From the NCBI GenBank assembly GCA_049999805.1, contig JBNGIO010006109.1, forward strand, positions 1 to 64,000: a DNA stretch of 64,000 nt. The letters are read 5' to 3'. The first letter of the stretch is position 1. Every line of letters begins with the position of its first letter. The stretch is from Folioceros fuciformis. Taxonomy: Eukaryota; Anthocerotophyta; Anthocerotopsida; Anthocerotales. The translations under genes and the position numbers were made by a program. Below are positions 35,501 through 47,600 of the stretch, one piece after another. The notes under the pieces are model-generated. The model ran no database searches. It was not told where the DNA came from and saw only the letters and a list, made by a program, of their open reading frames with translations.

Positions 35501-36070
35501 AAACAAGCTTTGCAATCTGCAATCAAGTGTAGAGATGAATGATCAGGTTGCTGATTACACGACAGGGAGGGTAACCCTCTGAAGTAGATTAGCACGCCAC
35601 TAAAGTACCTTAGAATTGCATGAGATTGCACAGCTGTTCAGAATGTAGTTGCAAAAGACAGCTGATGGCGCCTCCTGTAGGGCAGGGAAAGACTGTATGA
35701 GCTTAGCAGCGACATCTTCTTGCCCAAGCTTGACGGCGTTGGAGACTTGCCGAGATATCTTGGAGACACTTGTCCCATCTGCATTTCCTGTCATACACCA
35801 AAACTAGAGCCACTGAAAATCCTTCCAACAACAAATTGCCCACAAACACCAGGGGCAGAGATCAAATTTGACTTTTTAATCTTGTTGGTTAACAGGTCTG
35901 GAACAGAATGGAGGAAAACTCCGAGAATAACCTGTCGGCAGAGAACATGAAGAGAAGACACGAATACGTGGCGCTGCTGGGGACTTTCCTGCACACGGGA
36001 CACTCCAGAAAGCACATGATGCCCTAAAACAAGACAGCCGCTCCCACACAAACAGCCTCCAGCGCACCAT
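32523..36070 (-). CDS. P-class PPR protein with eleven exons
   Basis: Exons 36070-35932, 35787-35609, 35516-35145, 35047-34514, 34436-34341, 34211-34023, 33982-33722, 33603-33469, 33392-33204, 33101-32982, 32900-32523; 863 residues, all junctions GT-AG and in phase. Exon 1 from the ATG at 36070 encodes an Arg/Ser/Cys-rich targeting peptide (MVRWRLFVWERLSCF...) for mitochondria or plastids. PPR motifs include VTPDTCSFTALLNGYCEEDE, YNALLRAVVKGRG, IPDRETYNILIDVC and KPDLVTYNTLIK. A long non-PPR or degenerate region occupies exon 4 (about residues 230-410). The C-terminus has an acidic Ser/Asp/Glu stretch. Most plant PPR genes have no introns; intron-rich ones belong to an older set. It shares a bidirectional promoter region with the DeSI gene. 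Confidence 0.88.
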
Positions 36071-37025
36071 TGCGCCCAATGCATCCAGCTCGGTCTTGAC
36101 GTATTTGCTCTAATCCGTAGCACAAAGCTTCCGTCAGAAGACAGGGAGATCATCCCGAGGAAACCGTTTTCGTGACTGCCAGATCACGTTTTGTGACGCG
36201 GCACATCCAATCCTTGACATCTCCCAGAGTTTCCACAGCTTCCTGCGCCGGCCTTGGGGGTTTGGGTTTTGGCAAGACGCAGTGAGGCTTCAGACACAGT
36301 GTTGACCATAAGTTCTGTCAGGATGGCAGTTACCCCAACCAAGCTTGATGAATCGCTGCTAACGGGAAAGTGGAAACAAGATGAATGAACAACTTGCACC
36401 GTGGAAAGTCCAATCGCGTCCTCCTTTTCCAGGATACGCCAGACTGCACGCCGTTGCCTCACGCCAAAGTGAGGAACCATGGATGTATGAATCGATAGAC
36501 TTCTTATCCAAAAAGCGCTTCGTCGCAAACATGTATGCACTGGAACCAGCCAGGCTCGCGTGAACCCCATCGACTTCAGAATAAGGAAGGGGGCTGAGAA
36601 CGGGGTAACTCTGGTTAGTTTGAAGGTTTACAAGCGAAGACAAACGGAAGTCCCCTGTCTTGGAAATTTGCACATCAGAAGCGCGCGTCGGCAGCAATGA
36701 GTGTCAAGCATGCGCAAGCTTGGCTCTGTGAGATGCAAGCAGGTGAGGCAATGCAAGGAAGTTTGCGCTCTGCCCAGAGCTAGGCGGTAGTTGCGGGAAC
36801 CACCCCTGAGCTCGTCCCGGGGCTCACCAGCTTGACTGACAGTGGACTCTAGGCGGAGGTGCTTGGAACTTGTGAAGTAGGAATGAAGCAGATCGTCGCA
36901 GGAGGCAGGAGTCCGCACTATTCCATGCTGGCCACGTCTGCTTCACTCTTCTATCATTGGCCGCTGGAATCCACGAGCAAGCAAGTCTCCCACTCGTAGA
37001 TGCTGTAGATCTCGCCTGCGAAGTG
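36071..37025. other. bidirectional promoter region between PPR and DeSI genes
   Basis: 955 bases between two divergent start codons. A 128-codon minus-strand frame with an ATG at 36570 (ending 36184) has a hydrophobic-basic start but no domain; it could be an upstream ORF or noise. No TATA box stands out. Confidence 0.5.
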
Positions 37026-38374
37026 ATGAGTCTGAGGTCTAGTGCGCCCACATGTGGATCCGATCAGACCAGATGTGTCCCAATCTACTTAAATGTGTAT
37101 GATCTGACTCCGTTAAACGGCTACTTCTATTGGTTTGGTCTTGGGATCTTCCATTCGGGTGTGGAAGGTGCGTCCCCTTTATTCTGATCTTGTTATTACG
37201 AACTGTTTTGATTCTGTTTCTGTTGCTTGTTCGGCACTCGTCTTGAAGAGAGTCTTATCTTGGTTGATAGAGATGGCTTCGATTACAGCTGCCTTACATG
37301 TGGAGAGTATGCCAATCCAGTTGGGGTTACGTCCCTGATGATTTCTGTCCTGCCAAGGATAGACGTTGACCAGCATGAAGTGTTGCTATCTCCTTGGAAC
37401 TCACTCTCTTGACTTTGTCCCTGGCTGTCACTTCAATGCAGCTCATGGCGTAGAGTATGCCTTTGGCGCACACGAATTTCCATCAAGTGGTGTTTTTGAG
37501 GTAGAGCCTCGGAGGTGCCCAGGATTCACCTACAGGAAAACCATCCCGCTAGGAACTACTTCTCTGGATCCCTCTGAGTTCAGGACATTTGTAGAACAGT
37601 GTGCAGCTGATTACAATGGAGATACTTACCATCTCGTCGCGAAGAACTGCAACCATTTCTCAGATGATATCTCCACTCGCCTGACTGGCAATCCCATACC
37701 AGGATGGGTTAACCGTCTTGCACGAATAGGTATGGCATTGTGTGAAATGTTCCCAAACCCCTGAGGGTACCAGCATGCAAGCTGCTGAAGATGCATCTGA
37801 TTTTTGTCTCTGGTTGGTTGACACTGGCCATCCATTGGGTTGTTCAACGTCGTGCATCCTTTTACAGAGAGTTTCTGATATTTCCTTCTTGGCGTGTAAT
37901 GAGGCAGGATGGTTTTGCAATTGTTTATTACCAGAAAGCCTTCAGGTCAATGCTGTCAGACACACTCCTGAATTTCAGGAATACGAAGGTGTGGAAGCGT
38001 CCCATTATGCACTCCTGTGTAGGTCCTGTTAGGCGTTTGTCTGACATTTGTTCAAATCTGTTCTTCCTTTCCCCAGCAAGGGCGATGCTTTTATTGCTAG
38101 CCTGTCTGCTTGTTGTGACACATTTTGGTCGTCATCAGGCTTTGCTTCTTACTTTTGGCCCATGTGTTTTGCTCTACCAACACAGCCTAAGGAGTTCATC
38201 TAACCTAAAACGTTTGGTTTCCTTGGGTTGATCAACTGTGCATCTGAGGGCCCTCCAGACTTTGGTGAGGATGAAAAAGAAATAGTGGAGAGCGACAGTG
38301 ACCAGGAGCAACGCCTACTGGCAACACCAAACGGCGACTCTCAAAGCCTGATACATGATCGGACAAAAAAATGA
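37026..38374 (+). CDS. DeSI-like (PPPDE) cysteine isopeptidase
   Basis: Four exons (37026-37167, 37442-37729, 37908-37988, 38259-38374), 208 residues. PPPDE-fold thiol peptidases of the DeSI family remove SUMO or ubiquitin from proteins. The catalytic pair is visible: His in GIFHSGVE (end of exon 1) and Cys in KNCNHF (exon 2). Family blocks YLNVYDLTPLNGY, HGVEYAFGAHE and GVFEVEPRRCPGF are intact. Exon 3 carries WFCNCLLPE, a plant-specific C-terminal extension also seen in Arabidopsis deSI-like proteins, and exon 4 adds an acidic tail. The ATG at 37026 is the first in frame; an upstream TTG is not used. Exact substrate unknown. Confidence 0.93.
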
Positions 38375-39443
38375 CTTCAGTCGGTAAGGAAATTTGAGCT
38401 TTTTGCTACTTGAGAATCGTGTTGTGGTATAGCTGTGTTAACCCAGAAGTTCTTTTTCGCCATAGCTGCCGGGCAAGACTGTGAAGGGATGCTGTCGTCA
38501 CGAGCGCTCGTCTGGAAGTTGACAGCGCGATCTCTGTTCTACGGCCTTTAGGCGAACTGTTTCCAACAGTCATCGAGATTACGATGTCACACAGCATTAA
38601 CGAGTGTCTGTGGTTGGCAATCATGAATCGTTCGAGATCTGTGTTTACGAGCGGAATCATCTTGTTATAACAAGATGATCAAGTAGCTGCCGTATTTATT
38701 TCCAATTTCAATTCTTATCCTCAAACACCCGTCTGCGTTTCTTTCGCTTTCCCCTTCTCAGTACATCGTGGGCATGGGTTCTGTGTTGCGTCCCTTGTTT
38801 TGTATCCGTCGCGCCTAGCGAATGGGACATCTCGTTCGTTTGGACAGTGGTACAACGTGGGAACTAATGTCACGTCATCCAGGAGACGACACGTCTCCCG
38901 GTTTCGGGACACGACACATTTATTATTGCGAAAACTTATGTGAAGGTAGCTACAACCCATAGAAGAGTACAACCCATAGGCTGTCGTGAACCCATAGGCT
39001 GTCGTGGGAGGCAGGCACGTTTACCAACCGAAAAAACGAGAGCCTCACAGAACGTGGAAAACGTCCGCAGGCAATAGAAGTCCTCCCTGTGGACACAAAA
39101 TGCCGAAGGGATAAACTGACCTCCTCATACCACCTATCAGAAGAATGGTTTCCTCACGCTGCCACTGGAGGTATTCCAAAAGATCACTGCAAACGAGCTA
39201 TCCGCTTGCCTTGATCAGACCTTCGTTCGAGGATTTTTCCACCTGCAGAGGCACAATCCCTGCTAAGAGCCCCTTCGATTGGATTTCAATTGGGTTTCTG
39301 GTAAGCTGCTCCAGACGGTGGGCTCCCATGTCAATCAGGTGTCTTTTCCGCATCTGAGTCAGAGAGTTTCGCACCGTTCTTCAGCTTACCACAACCAGAA
39401 TGCAGTTCACAACCTCTGTGAAGCCCATGGAAGAAATCAGGCA
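38375..39443. other. intergenic between convergent genes
   Basis: 3' flanks of the DeSI gene (plus) and the F-box gene (minus). A 16-base motif CCCATAGGCTGTCGTG is tandemly repeated at about 38974-39010. No gene recognised. Confidence 0.5.
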
Positions 39444-40336
39444 TTACAGCAAGCAGGAGATTACCAAGCTTCTTTTATACGTTGACATGAGAGTCCTGCA
39501 CAACCTTACTTCCATCTCCAGGAAATGACGTTCAAAGTCACTGTCAGTAGGCTGCTGCTGTATCAACTGCTCATGCCTGGTACGTACACTTTGTGGTTGC
39601 CATATCTGCAGTGCAACACTTGCCTGCCTGCACGGGGTACACAGTAGCGAGACAAAACATCCATGAATTCGAAACATGTATCACACCTGTTGGATACTCT
39701 ACAAAATGTCACCATTCTCTTGCCCACAGGTGTTACCTAGCGCGGTTGAGATTGCCAAGCCTAAGAAACAGGGCAGATAGTTTATTGCCTTCAGCTTCCA
39801 TTGATCTCTGGAGGCTGTTGCAGTCATTCCGGAGACCTGCAATCTCACTCTGAACAGCCAGCACTGCTCGCATGTGCGACATTTTCACCACATTTTTCAC
39901 TGACTGGTATCTGTGAAGAAGGTGGCCGCAATTCGCAGGAACAGCAGGGAAGTCAGCCCTCCTTTCCACAAAGAAACCCTACCCCTTCTCACTTTTCCTC
40001 AACGATGGACAAGAGGAAACATGTCTACCTGATTTGGTACGCGGCCTTCCAGTCCGCCGCCTCCTTCTCCGCTTTGGAGATACGCCGAACTCTAGTTGCA
40101 TCCGCACCTGCAGCATCTCGGGACGCAAACACTTGTTTCCACAGAAGCTCCCAAACAGAATCCAAATTACAGAGTCGTCGAAACCTGCGAGAGACCGACG
40201 CAAGCACGCAAAATTCCTGGTGGCCCAGAACCTGCTTCTGAATACCAGTCTGAAAAATCTGGAGCCACAGCTCTTCGGGAAGAGCGTCCATCCCGATCCT
40301 CCTCAATTTGGCAGGCTCGCAAGTCCCTCGGACCAT
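39444..40336 (-). CDS. F-box protein, SKIP24-like
   Basis: Exons 40336-40029, 39910-39737 and 39627-39444, 221 residues. The N-terminal F-box (ALPEELWLQIFQTG to SVSRRFRRLCNLDSVWELLW) should bind the SKP1 subunit of SCF ubiquitin ligases. A coiled-coil exon follows (SEIAGLRNDCNSLQRSM). Exon 3 carries ASVALQIWQPQSV, which closely resembles a conserved block of Arabidopsis SKIP24, the reason for the call. The C-terminal end is less certain: a GTAAGG follows LEME and could be a donor to a further exon. The start could also be the internal ATG at MDALPEEL. Substrate unknown. Confidence 0.82.
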
Positions 40337-40892
40337 GCTTGGATGAATGGTAGGTTGGCTGCTTTGTGAAAGTGTTCAGTTTATTCCCACTCTTCACCAT
40401 AACGATCATGTACTTGTCGTCACTCCGTATGACCGACCAGTGTTCACGTTACATCCTTCTGCATATCTCGTATTAGTTGTTATATATATATTTCTACTAT
40501 ATCTAGATACAATAAAACACAAACAATTTCAATATATATATATACTCGATAAGATATTAACTTTTTACAAAGTCTGCATGCCTATGTATGGCATACCAAA
40601 CCCAAGGGAGGGGAGGCTGGACTATTTAACAATTTTCACTTAGGGTATCGAGGGATATATTCTGTAAGATACTCTCTTTTTTTTTTACCTGTTTTGGCAT
40701 CACCCCAAAGAGACACTTTAGTCATACCCAACACTCAAAATGGGGGGCGATTGCACTAAGGTGGAGGGGAAGGTAATTTTAAAAAAAATTATTTTAATTC
40801 CTTGACTAAAAAATATTTATCAAAATATATATGAGGTGTGGAGGCCACACCACGCCTGAGGAGGTAGGGGGCCCAAAGCACACTAACACTCA

Positions 40893-41110
40893 AACATCAT
40901 TTTTTTATCTAATGATATAACATCTTATCCTAGTATGGATATGTTTAGTGGTACGAGAGGCATAATTCCACCATCTTTTTTTTCATCTAATAATATAGCA
41001 CGCCTTTAACATTGATATGCTTAGGTGATGCTAGGAGCACAACTCAAGACATCCTCATCGTTTTTCATTTAATGATATGATACCTCATCCAAGTACTATT
41101 TGGAGCACAG
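40893..41110 (+). repeat. diverged tandem repeat, period about 78, three copies
   Basis: Three copies of a unit that starts ATC-poly(T)-CATCTAATGATAT, continues with an ATCC-AGTATGGATATG-like middle and ends with GGAGCACAA or similar. Copies start near 40895, 40973 and 41050. Confidence 0.65.
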
Positions 41111-42280
41111 AGCACTTCATCATGGAATTCTTCTACAACCACTTGGAGTATGCAGAAAAACTATTTACCTTATGTTTAATACTCACCTAGACATCGAATG
41201 ACTAAACTCAAACCCTTTAATGGTAAAGGGCCTCAACAAAGTTCTCCTCTGTATGTATGTCGGAAGTGTTTTTATGCAAAGAGTATTTATGCAGAAGGCC
41301 TCTATCTTCCCCTCCTCATCTTTACGGTTTTTGTTACTGTCTAAATTTCCCTTACTCCTCTTCATTCAACAACCACCTTTGACCACATGACGGGGAGATC
41401 CTACAATAGTGGTTAGTGCTCTAGAGGGACTTCACTCTCCACATATGATGAATGGCCTGGGAGCCCACGTCTTTTGAGAAGCATCTATAAGAGAATGTCC
41501 AAACCAATGTCTCTATGTAATAACCTCATATACATGCAGAATTGAGCCCAAAATAGCCAGTTCTTGGGTAGGTTGCCTAGCATGTAGACCGTGGTCTCCT
41601 ACCACCCAATGACCTATCGCAAAGTGAGCACTTGTCAGATTCCCTAGATAGATGTAGGTGCCCAAGTCCTAGCTGCCATAGGCACTGCTTGTATGAGGAT
41701 GACTTGATGGCAGGTCCCTTTAGGACACTCAACCCTATACCTCTACGTCCAATTCGTCCTTGAGAACACTCAGCCCCATACCTCTTCGTCCAATTCGCCA
41801 AATTTCTTTTAATCACTGCTCAATGCAGAGCCTGGTGTGCAATTGATACCCGAGCATCCCAAAATTCAAGGTTATTTGTCCAAAGTAAAGCAACTGTCCA
41901 ACACATAGAAGGAGTTTAGGTCTAAGTCAAGAGGGAGGTGACCAACTGCAGGCCTAGTCATGAAAGATTTACTTGCAGCACATTAATGGATGACCAAGCT
42001 TGTTGTCTTGAAGAGAGTAAAATCTGAGGGAATACTATTGCCAAGATTGATTGAAAGCGACCCCAAATGAAGACTTATCTAATGAATATGGAGAAGAGGC
42101 TGGGAGCCAGCTGACTAGAGGAGAAGAGGCTACCGGAGGAGGAAAGAGTCATCTTCAAGTAGGCACTCACCCAACAATTGTATGTGGTGAAAGAGAAGTT
42201 GTCCGGCAGTTAGGAGCGCATCACCCTTCTATAGATATTTCCAAGTGATCTCAGTCATCCAACGTACAGTACATATTTGC

Positions 42281-42900
42281 CTGTGTAATAGCCTGGGGCA
42301 GTAATGGCATAAGTGAAATAAGGTGAAAGTTAAAAGTAGAAAGGTGAAAGCTAAATCTAGAGCTGTCTTGATGAAGAAGCAAGTATGCTTCTTACTGCCT
42401 TTGGAAACAAAATGTGTGTTCCAGGCAAAACCTCCTAAGAAGGATGGAGTTGTAATGACCACTAGTATTCTAGGATGAGTGGTGTGTATCATTCCCAGTT
42501 TTAGCAGTGGCTTAGCTGTGGAGTATAAATAGGCCAGTGTTAGGGTCTTAAGGATACTGTGTTAGGGTCTTAAGGATACTGTGATACACTGATACACAAA
42601 GAGGCAGACAGTGAGAAGTCTAGCCTGGAGGCATAGCTATGGAGGGCTTGAAGAGCAAGCTTGTCATATAGAGTCGAGGGCAGTAGCCAGTGGGGCGTAG
42701 ATCGCCAGACTCTTTTGTAAGTAACTGAAATAAAGAGCAGCACCTAGAGGAGGTGGTTGCGATTCGTCCGTGGACGGCGGGCTACTTGGAGCCTAGTGCT
42801 GAGTCGTGTGAGAGGGAGNNNNNNNNNNGGACGGCGGGCTACTTGGAGCCTAGTGCTGAGTCGTGTGAGAGGGAGTGAGTGAATTGCAAGTGGAGCGCTG
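42281..42900 (+). repeat. LTR-like segment with TATA box and polyadenylation signal
   Basis: TATAAATAGG at about 42521, then a tandem 22-base duplication (GTGTTAGGGTCTTAAGGATACT twice) and AATAAA near 42728 about 200 bases downstream, as in the U3-R-U5 part of a plant LTR. No internal domain, partner LTR or primer-binding site is seen next to it, so a solo LTR or fragment is the best guess. Its boundaries are not defined. Confidence 0.35.
42819..42828. other. 10-N assembly gap with duplicated flanks
   Basis: About 47 bases before the gap (from GGACGGCGGG to GAGGGAG) are repeated exactly after it. This is an unmerged contig overlap. Confidence 0.9.
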
Positions 42901-43213
42901 CGGAGTGTTTAGACGAGATTCGAGGCCGTTTCTTCCTTTTATGCTGCGTAAAGAAGGGGGCGTTACTGGGGCCGCCTCCACGCCCTTTTTACGTCCCTCC
43001 AGCTCGATAGTTCTGTGAAGAAGGCGCCGCCACCTGGCAGGTCCAAAACGGACGGCGGTAGAAACTAGGCGAAATGTACACGGGTCCTGGACCCCTGGTA
43101 AAATATTAGGAAGGAATATTTGAACCACCAACAATCAACGTGCTCCTCTTCCCGACGAGGTGCGGGGCACGCAGTGGGCGCTTGCCCACTCTCTCTGCCT
43201 GTGCCTGCCAGGA

Positions 43214-44485
43214 ATGGCGGAAGTCGCAGGAACTGAGGTGGAGATTGCTCGTGTCAGTCCCTTTGCCAGGAATGTGGTGGCAGGCAAAGTAGCTTTGGTC
43301 ACGGGCGGGGGCTCGGGAATCGGCTACGAAATCGCACGGCAGCTCGGTTTGCATGGAGCGCAATTGGTTCTCGTAGGACGCCGCCTGCACGTCCTGCATC
43401 AGGCTGCCAGCGCGCTCCGAGATGAGGGAATCCAGGTGCCATGTTTGCTCCGGTCGCAACCCTTATGTGACAGCAAGTGGTATCGGAGCTCACTGGTGTG
43501 GGAACTTGTACTCTCTCAGGTGGAGGTCTCGCAAGGGGAAGTGCGATCGGAAGCGGATGCGGAGAAAGCTGTCGCTACTGCGCTCTCGAAATTCGGACGG
43601 CTAGACATCCTCGTGAATGCAGCAGCTGGCAACTTCATGGTTCCTGCTGACAGCCTTTCAACCAAAGGTTTCAGGACAGGTGTGCATCATTATACTCTGA
43701 CTTTGTTTGTGACTTTCGATTCTGCTTCCACCATGACGTTGGTGCCCTTCTCATCGTGGAAGAGTGATGAAATGCCTGACAGTGCTTGAAATCGACACCG
43801 TCGGCACCTTCAACATGTGCCGAGCTGCCTTTCAGGCTCTCAAGGAAGCAGGAGGAGCGCTGATTTTGAACATCTCTGCAACCCTCCATTATGGGGCTAC
43901 TTGGTATCAATCCCATGCTGCGGCTGCTAAGGTTGGGATAGGAAAGGGTTTGTTTATAGTACTTTCGAGAGTGAAACTGCATTTGATACTTTTACAACAT
44001 CTCGTCGCTGCCTCTTGGTGGACAGGCTGCTATCGACAGTCTTACGAGGAGCTTAGCCCTCGAGTGGGGGGAATATGGAATCAGAGTCACAGGCATAGCT
44101 CCCGGGCCGATAGGCGATACTACAGGGTTTGAGAAATTAAGTCTGGGGTTGAAGTTGAAAGATGCGGCGCACTTGATCCCATTGAAACGGCTGGGCACGA
44201 CATGGGACATCGCGATGAGTGCTGTGTTTCTCGCGGTAACCCCACACCTAATTGCTGCCTCTTTAACGAGTTACTAACAGAGCCAAACTAATGTGTCGAT
44301 GCCTTTGTTCTCAGTCAAGCGGGGGCGAATGGATCTCTGGTGAAACAGTTGTGGTAGACGGCGGGAGCTGGCTGTACAAATCTCCAGCCTCTTTGTCAAG
44401 GGAGGCTGCACGTCAGGAGTCTAGAAGAGTGGAAAGGCAAAGCAAGGAAGTTGGAATCGCAGGCCGTCCGCTCAGCAAACTTTGA
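43214..44485 (+). CDS. peroxisomal 2,4-dienoyl-CoA reductase (SDR family)
   Basis: Five exons (43214-43435, 43520-43679, 43783-43931, 44026-44235, 44315-44485), 303 residues. NADPH-dependent reductase that removes the extra double bond during peroxisomal beta-oxidation of unsaturated fatty acids. Rossmann motif GGGSGIG, the LDILVNAAAGNF block, NISATLHY and a YQSHAAAAK active-site segment (Tyr/Lys) match the plant enzyme (Arabidopsis SDRB type). The C-terminus is GRPLSKL: SKL is a canonical PTS1 that sends it to peroxisomes. The ATG at 43214 is preferred to an upstream GTG. Its stop codon lies 118 bases from the stop of the convergent FGGY kinase. Confidence 0.94.
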
Positions 44486-44603
44486 GCTGATCCAATGACT
44501 CAGACTTGTTCCTTCGCATTGGATTCACAATCTAACGTACCCCACTTCCAATTGGGCGAGCCAGGTAGATCTGTGTCACTTGTGGTCATCTTTAGGAGAC
44601 TTT

Positions 44604-47600
44604 TTACTCCTTTCTGGCCTTGAAGGCTGACAGACTATGAAAGATAAACTGCATATCGTCATGTGCTCGAAGGTATGTAGTGTACAAGGAACTGTACAAG
44701 TCTGAAGCCACGGAAGAGGGTTCTACTACGCGCTGTACTTGGGTCCAGTCACCTGCACGCGTACCACAAACCTAAACATGACCACTCACCCCCGGGAAAG
44801 GTCAGCACTGGACCCCTAGTTCCCTCAAACCGTCTCACCTCCAGGACTTAAAGAGCTGTGCCAGCCAAGCCACTTTCCGGCTAAAAGGGCGGCTCCTTGG
44901 ACTCCAACCTCCTGCCAAGACGTGCTATAAATTCGATGGGCCTTCCCTCTCGCTATGGTTGCATGTCAAATTGACTTATCCAACTCGTACCTGCGGGGCT
45001 GCCTGTACCTCCACCGTCTGGTTCAAGGAGTCAGCCAGAATGACCGGCCACAATGTAGATCTACAAAGAAACAGCAACATCAGGCGACGATAAAACAACG
45101 TTGAACTGGTATGCAACGACGAAGCACTTTAGTAGTAGCTTTGTCAGACGCATGAGAAACTTACAGAGCCCCACCTCCGACCACACGCAGTGGAGGTAGG
45201 TTCGATCCTGTAACACACGGTAACAACGTTAAGTGTCGAAGTTCCAGTCACTGTTCAGAGAAAACATAGACGGGCCTTGATTCTTGCAGAATTTGAAGAG
45301 CTTTACCATCGCAAGGTCTCCCTATACAAGCATCCCGAGCTGATCTGATAGCAAAACAGGTGCCCTCTAATACCTGTGCATAGGTGGAATGATGGTCAAT
45401 GCGGTTCAAGCTGATGACAGTGACAACTTCGAGGCAACAAATTCAGGACGTCAGGTTCTCGATTAGTACCGCACGGAACAGATCCGCTTTTGTGGTTGAA
45501 GCGGAAATCCCGATGAAAGATGCACGCACAGAACTATCGTCAAAAGGGCAACGTTCTCCTGTTCAGATGACACAATATGATGTGATCAGCTTCGTGGTGC
45601 CAAACCACACACAACCAGAAAGCTATTTGCCGCAGTTTCTACGATGTGCTAAAGAATGTTACAATCGCCTTTGCAAGTAGCTAGGAACTCCAAACTGAAC
45701 AACGGGATGCAATTGTCATACCATTTAAGTATGGCAGATAAAGTATCCCACCACTTCCTATCGGTGCCGAGACGGCCATCTCGTCAAACTGCTGCAAGGC
45801 AGCTCCATTTGAAACTGCCGAAATGAGCACCACATCAGCAATCAAGGCTGTCTGTAAAGACAGTAATGCGATCTTATGCAAAGCAGTACACTGTAAGCTG
45901 ATTGTGAGCCCCACCTCCAGAATCATGCATTAGATTCGACACTGCCCACTTTACATTCCCACCAGCTGTCATTATGGAACCTGTAGACGCCACCATCTGG
46001 TGAAGCAAGGCCCAGCAGGTCCCTTAGCAAACTGCGCGAGGAGTATCGCAATACGCTACCAGTTCTGAAAACCGTTGAAGGATCTGGGTGCCCCAAGGTG
46101 AAGACTCCAGGACTGAAGACCTGCAAGCATCAAGAACGGATTCATCATAACGAAACAAACCTGAAGCTCTGTATTGACGTCCAGCAGTTTGAAGGCAGTA
46201 TTGTGAACTCACTGTTTCACTATGCTCTTGAAATCGTGGAAAGGAAGCACCAACCCATCTGGTTTAAGAGTGTCATGATGAGACTGAGGAAAACACGTTG
46301 AAACTCAATTGCTGCTGCTATTCACTTCAAGATGAGTTACACCGTTATCAGTAGTAGCAATACCCGGAAGAGCCGATGTATGCATACAAGGGTCCAGGAA
46401 CTCCTGCTCCCGCGCTGAAGTCACAAGTCTGGACTTAGAGCCCTGCATTTCTGAGATGGAATATGCAGCAAACAAGGAAGGAGATTCTTACCCGAGGGTA
46501 CAAGCACCTAAGTCTCCACAACAGTGGAACACAGGAACTCCTTTCAGGCCATCAAGACCCAACTTCCGGGCCGCAGATTTACTAACCTCTCCTGCTTTGA
46601 CAGCGCAGACAAGGTGAAAAAGTGACGGGTGCAACTCAACAGTGTACATTAAGGTGAAATCCAGGGTGCCTACCACAAGGCACATCATCCGGATGAATCA
46701 TTGGAAAATGATTCAGCCAGTGACCCAGTTCCACTTGATCCAGCAATTCATGAGCATACTGCAGAAAGGGAATGCAAAACACAAGTCAGACGGTTGAGAC
46801 AAACAAGCTGAAAACGCCTGAGAACAGAGACATAGCAGACCTGAAACGACCTATCTGTCAGCCCAGTGGTAGATGCTGTGGTGGCATCTGTCACAACTGC
46901 ACCGCATAGCTTCCACACCACGTAATCATGCCTGCAAGAGAATGCCAAACGGAATCTTGGAAACCGAGACTGACTACGTAATGAGGCCTGCAACAGAAAC
47001 CCTCAGCAGCAATAGCAAGATGGAAACTGGATACAGGCGTCGTCGTCTCACCCTCCAAACAACAGTTTATCAGCTTCAGTAACTGCCTTGGGCGTGTGCT
47101 TATCCAACCAACGAAGCTTTGCCAAGAGACTGCACGGCCAAAATCAGCGGTCACAGCAAATCTAAGTGCGTACTTCACCACCAAAGTGACTAATCAGCTA
47201 TCAAGTGTAGGCTCAACAGCCTGTCCGCCCTTGAGAGCACCGAAGCATTAAAGCCATGACTCTTCTCTCACCACACCTTGTTGCACCTTGAGGGGAACCT
47301 GTGATTGACGTGAGCAGTGCTGAACTCCCCGCCAGCGTAGCAATCTAGACGTGCAATAAGTGCCAAAGCCAATTTCATACCCTACTTCACGTTCCCTGTT
47401 GAGCTCACAAACAACTAGACATTCAAACTCAGAACGTTTTTGGAACCTCTTCAGCTTCTGTAGCGGAACGGGTGTCAGAGTAGAGGATTGCATGGCTCCT
47501 ACTGCGATGCAGGTCACTGTCAGCAGATTCTTCCTGTGGTGAACAGCTCATCAGCTACAAAGGCAGATTCAAACGAGCTTTCTACAACAGATAAGGGCCC

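Larger units (their letters stand above)
40337..43213. other. repeat-rich intergenic region
   Basis: AT-rich with several local repeats. Besides those listed separately there is a roughly 40-base duplication around CCTATACCTCTACGTCCAAT at about 41732-41810. No gene, RNA gene or complete transposon is recognised. Confidence 0.55.

Noticed and set aside
36184-36570. 128-codon minus frame between the PPR and DeSI genes, starting with ATG
   Set aside because: No domain; it sits in a probable bidirectional promoter. Kept only as a note there.
43478-43490. TGGTATCGGAGCT resembling a retrotransposon primer-binding site
   Set aside because: It lies in intron 1 of the dienoyl-CoA reductase and about 600 bases from the LTR-like segment; likely chance.
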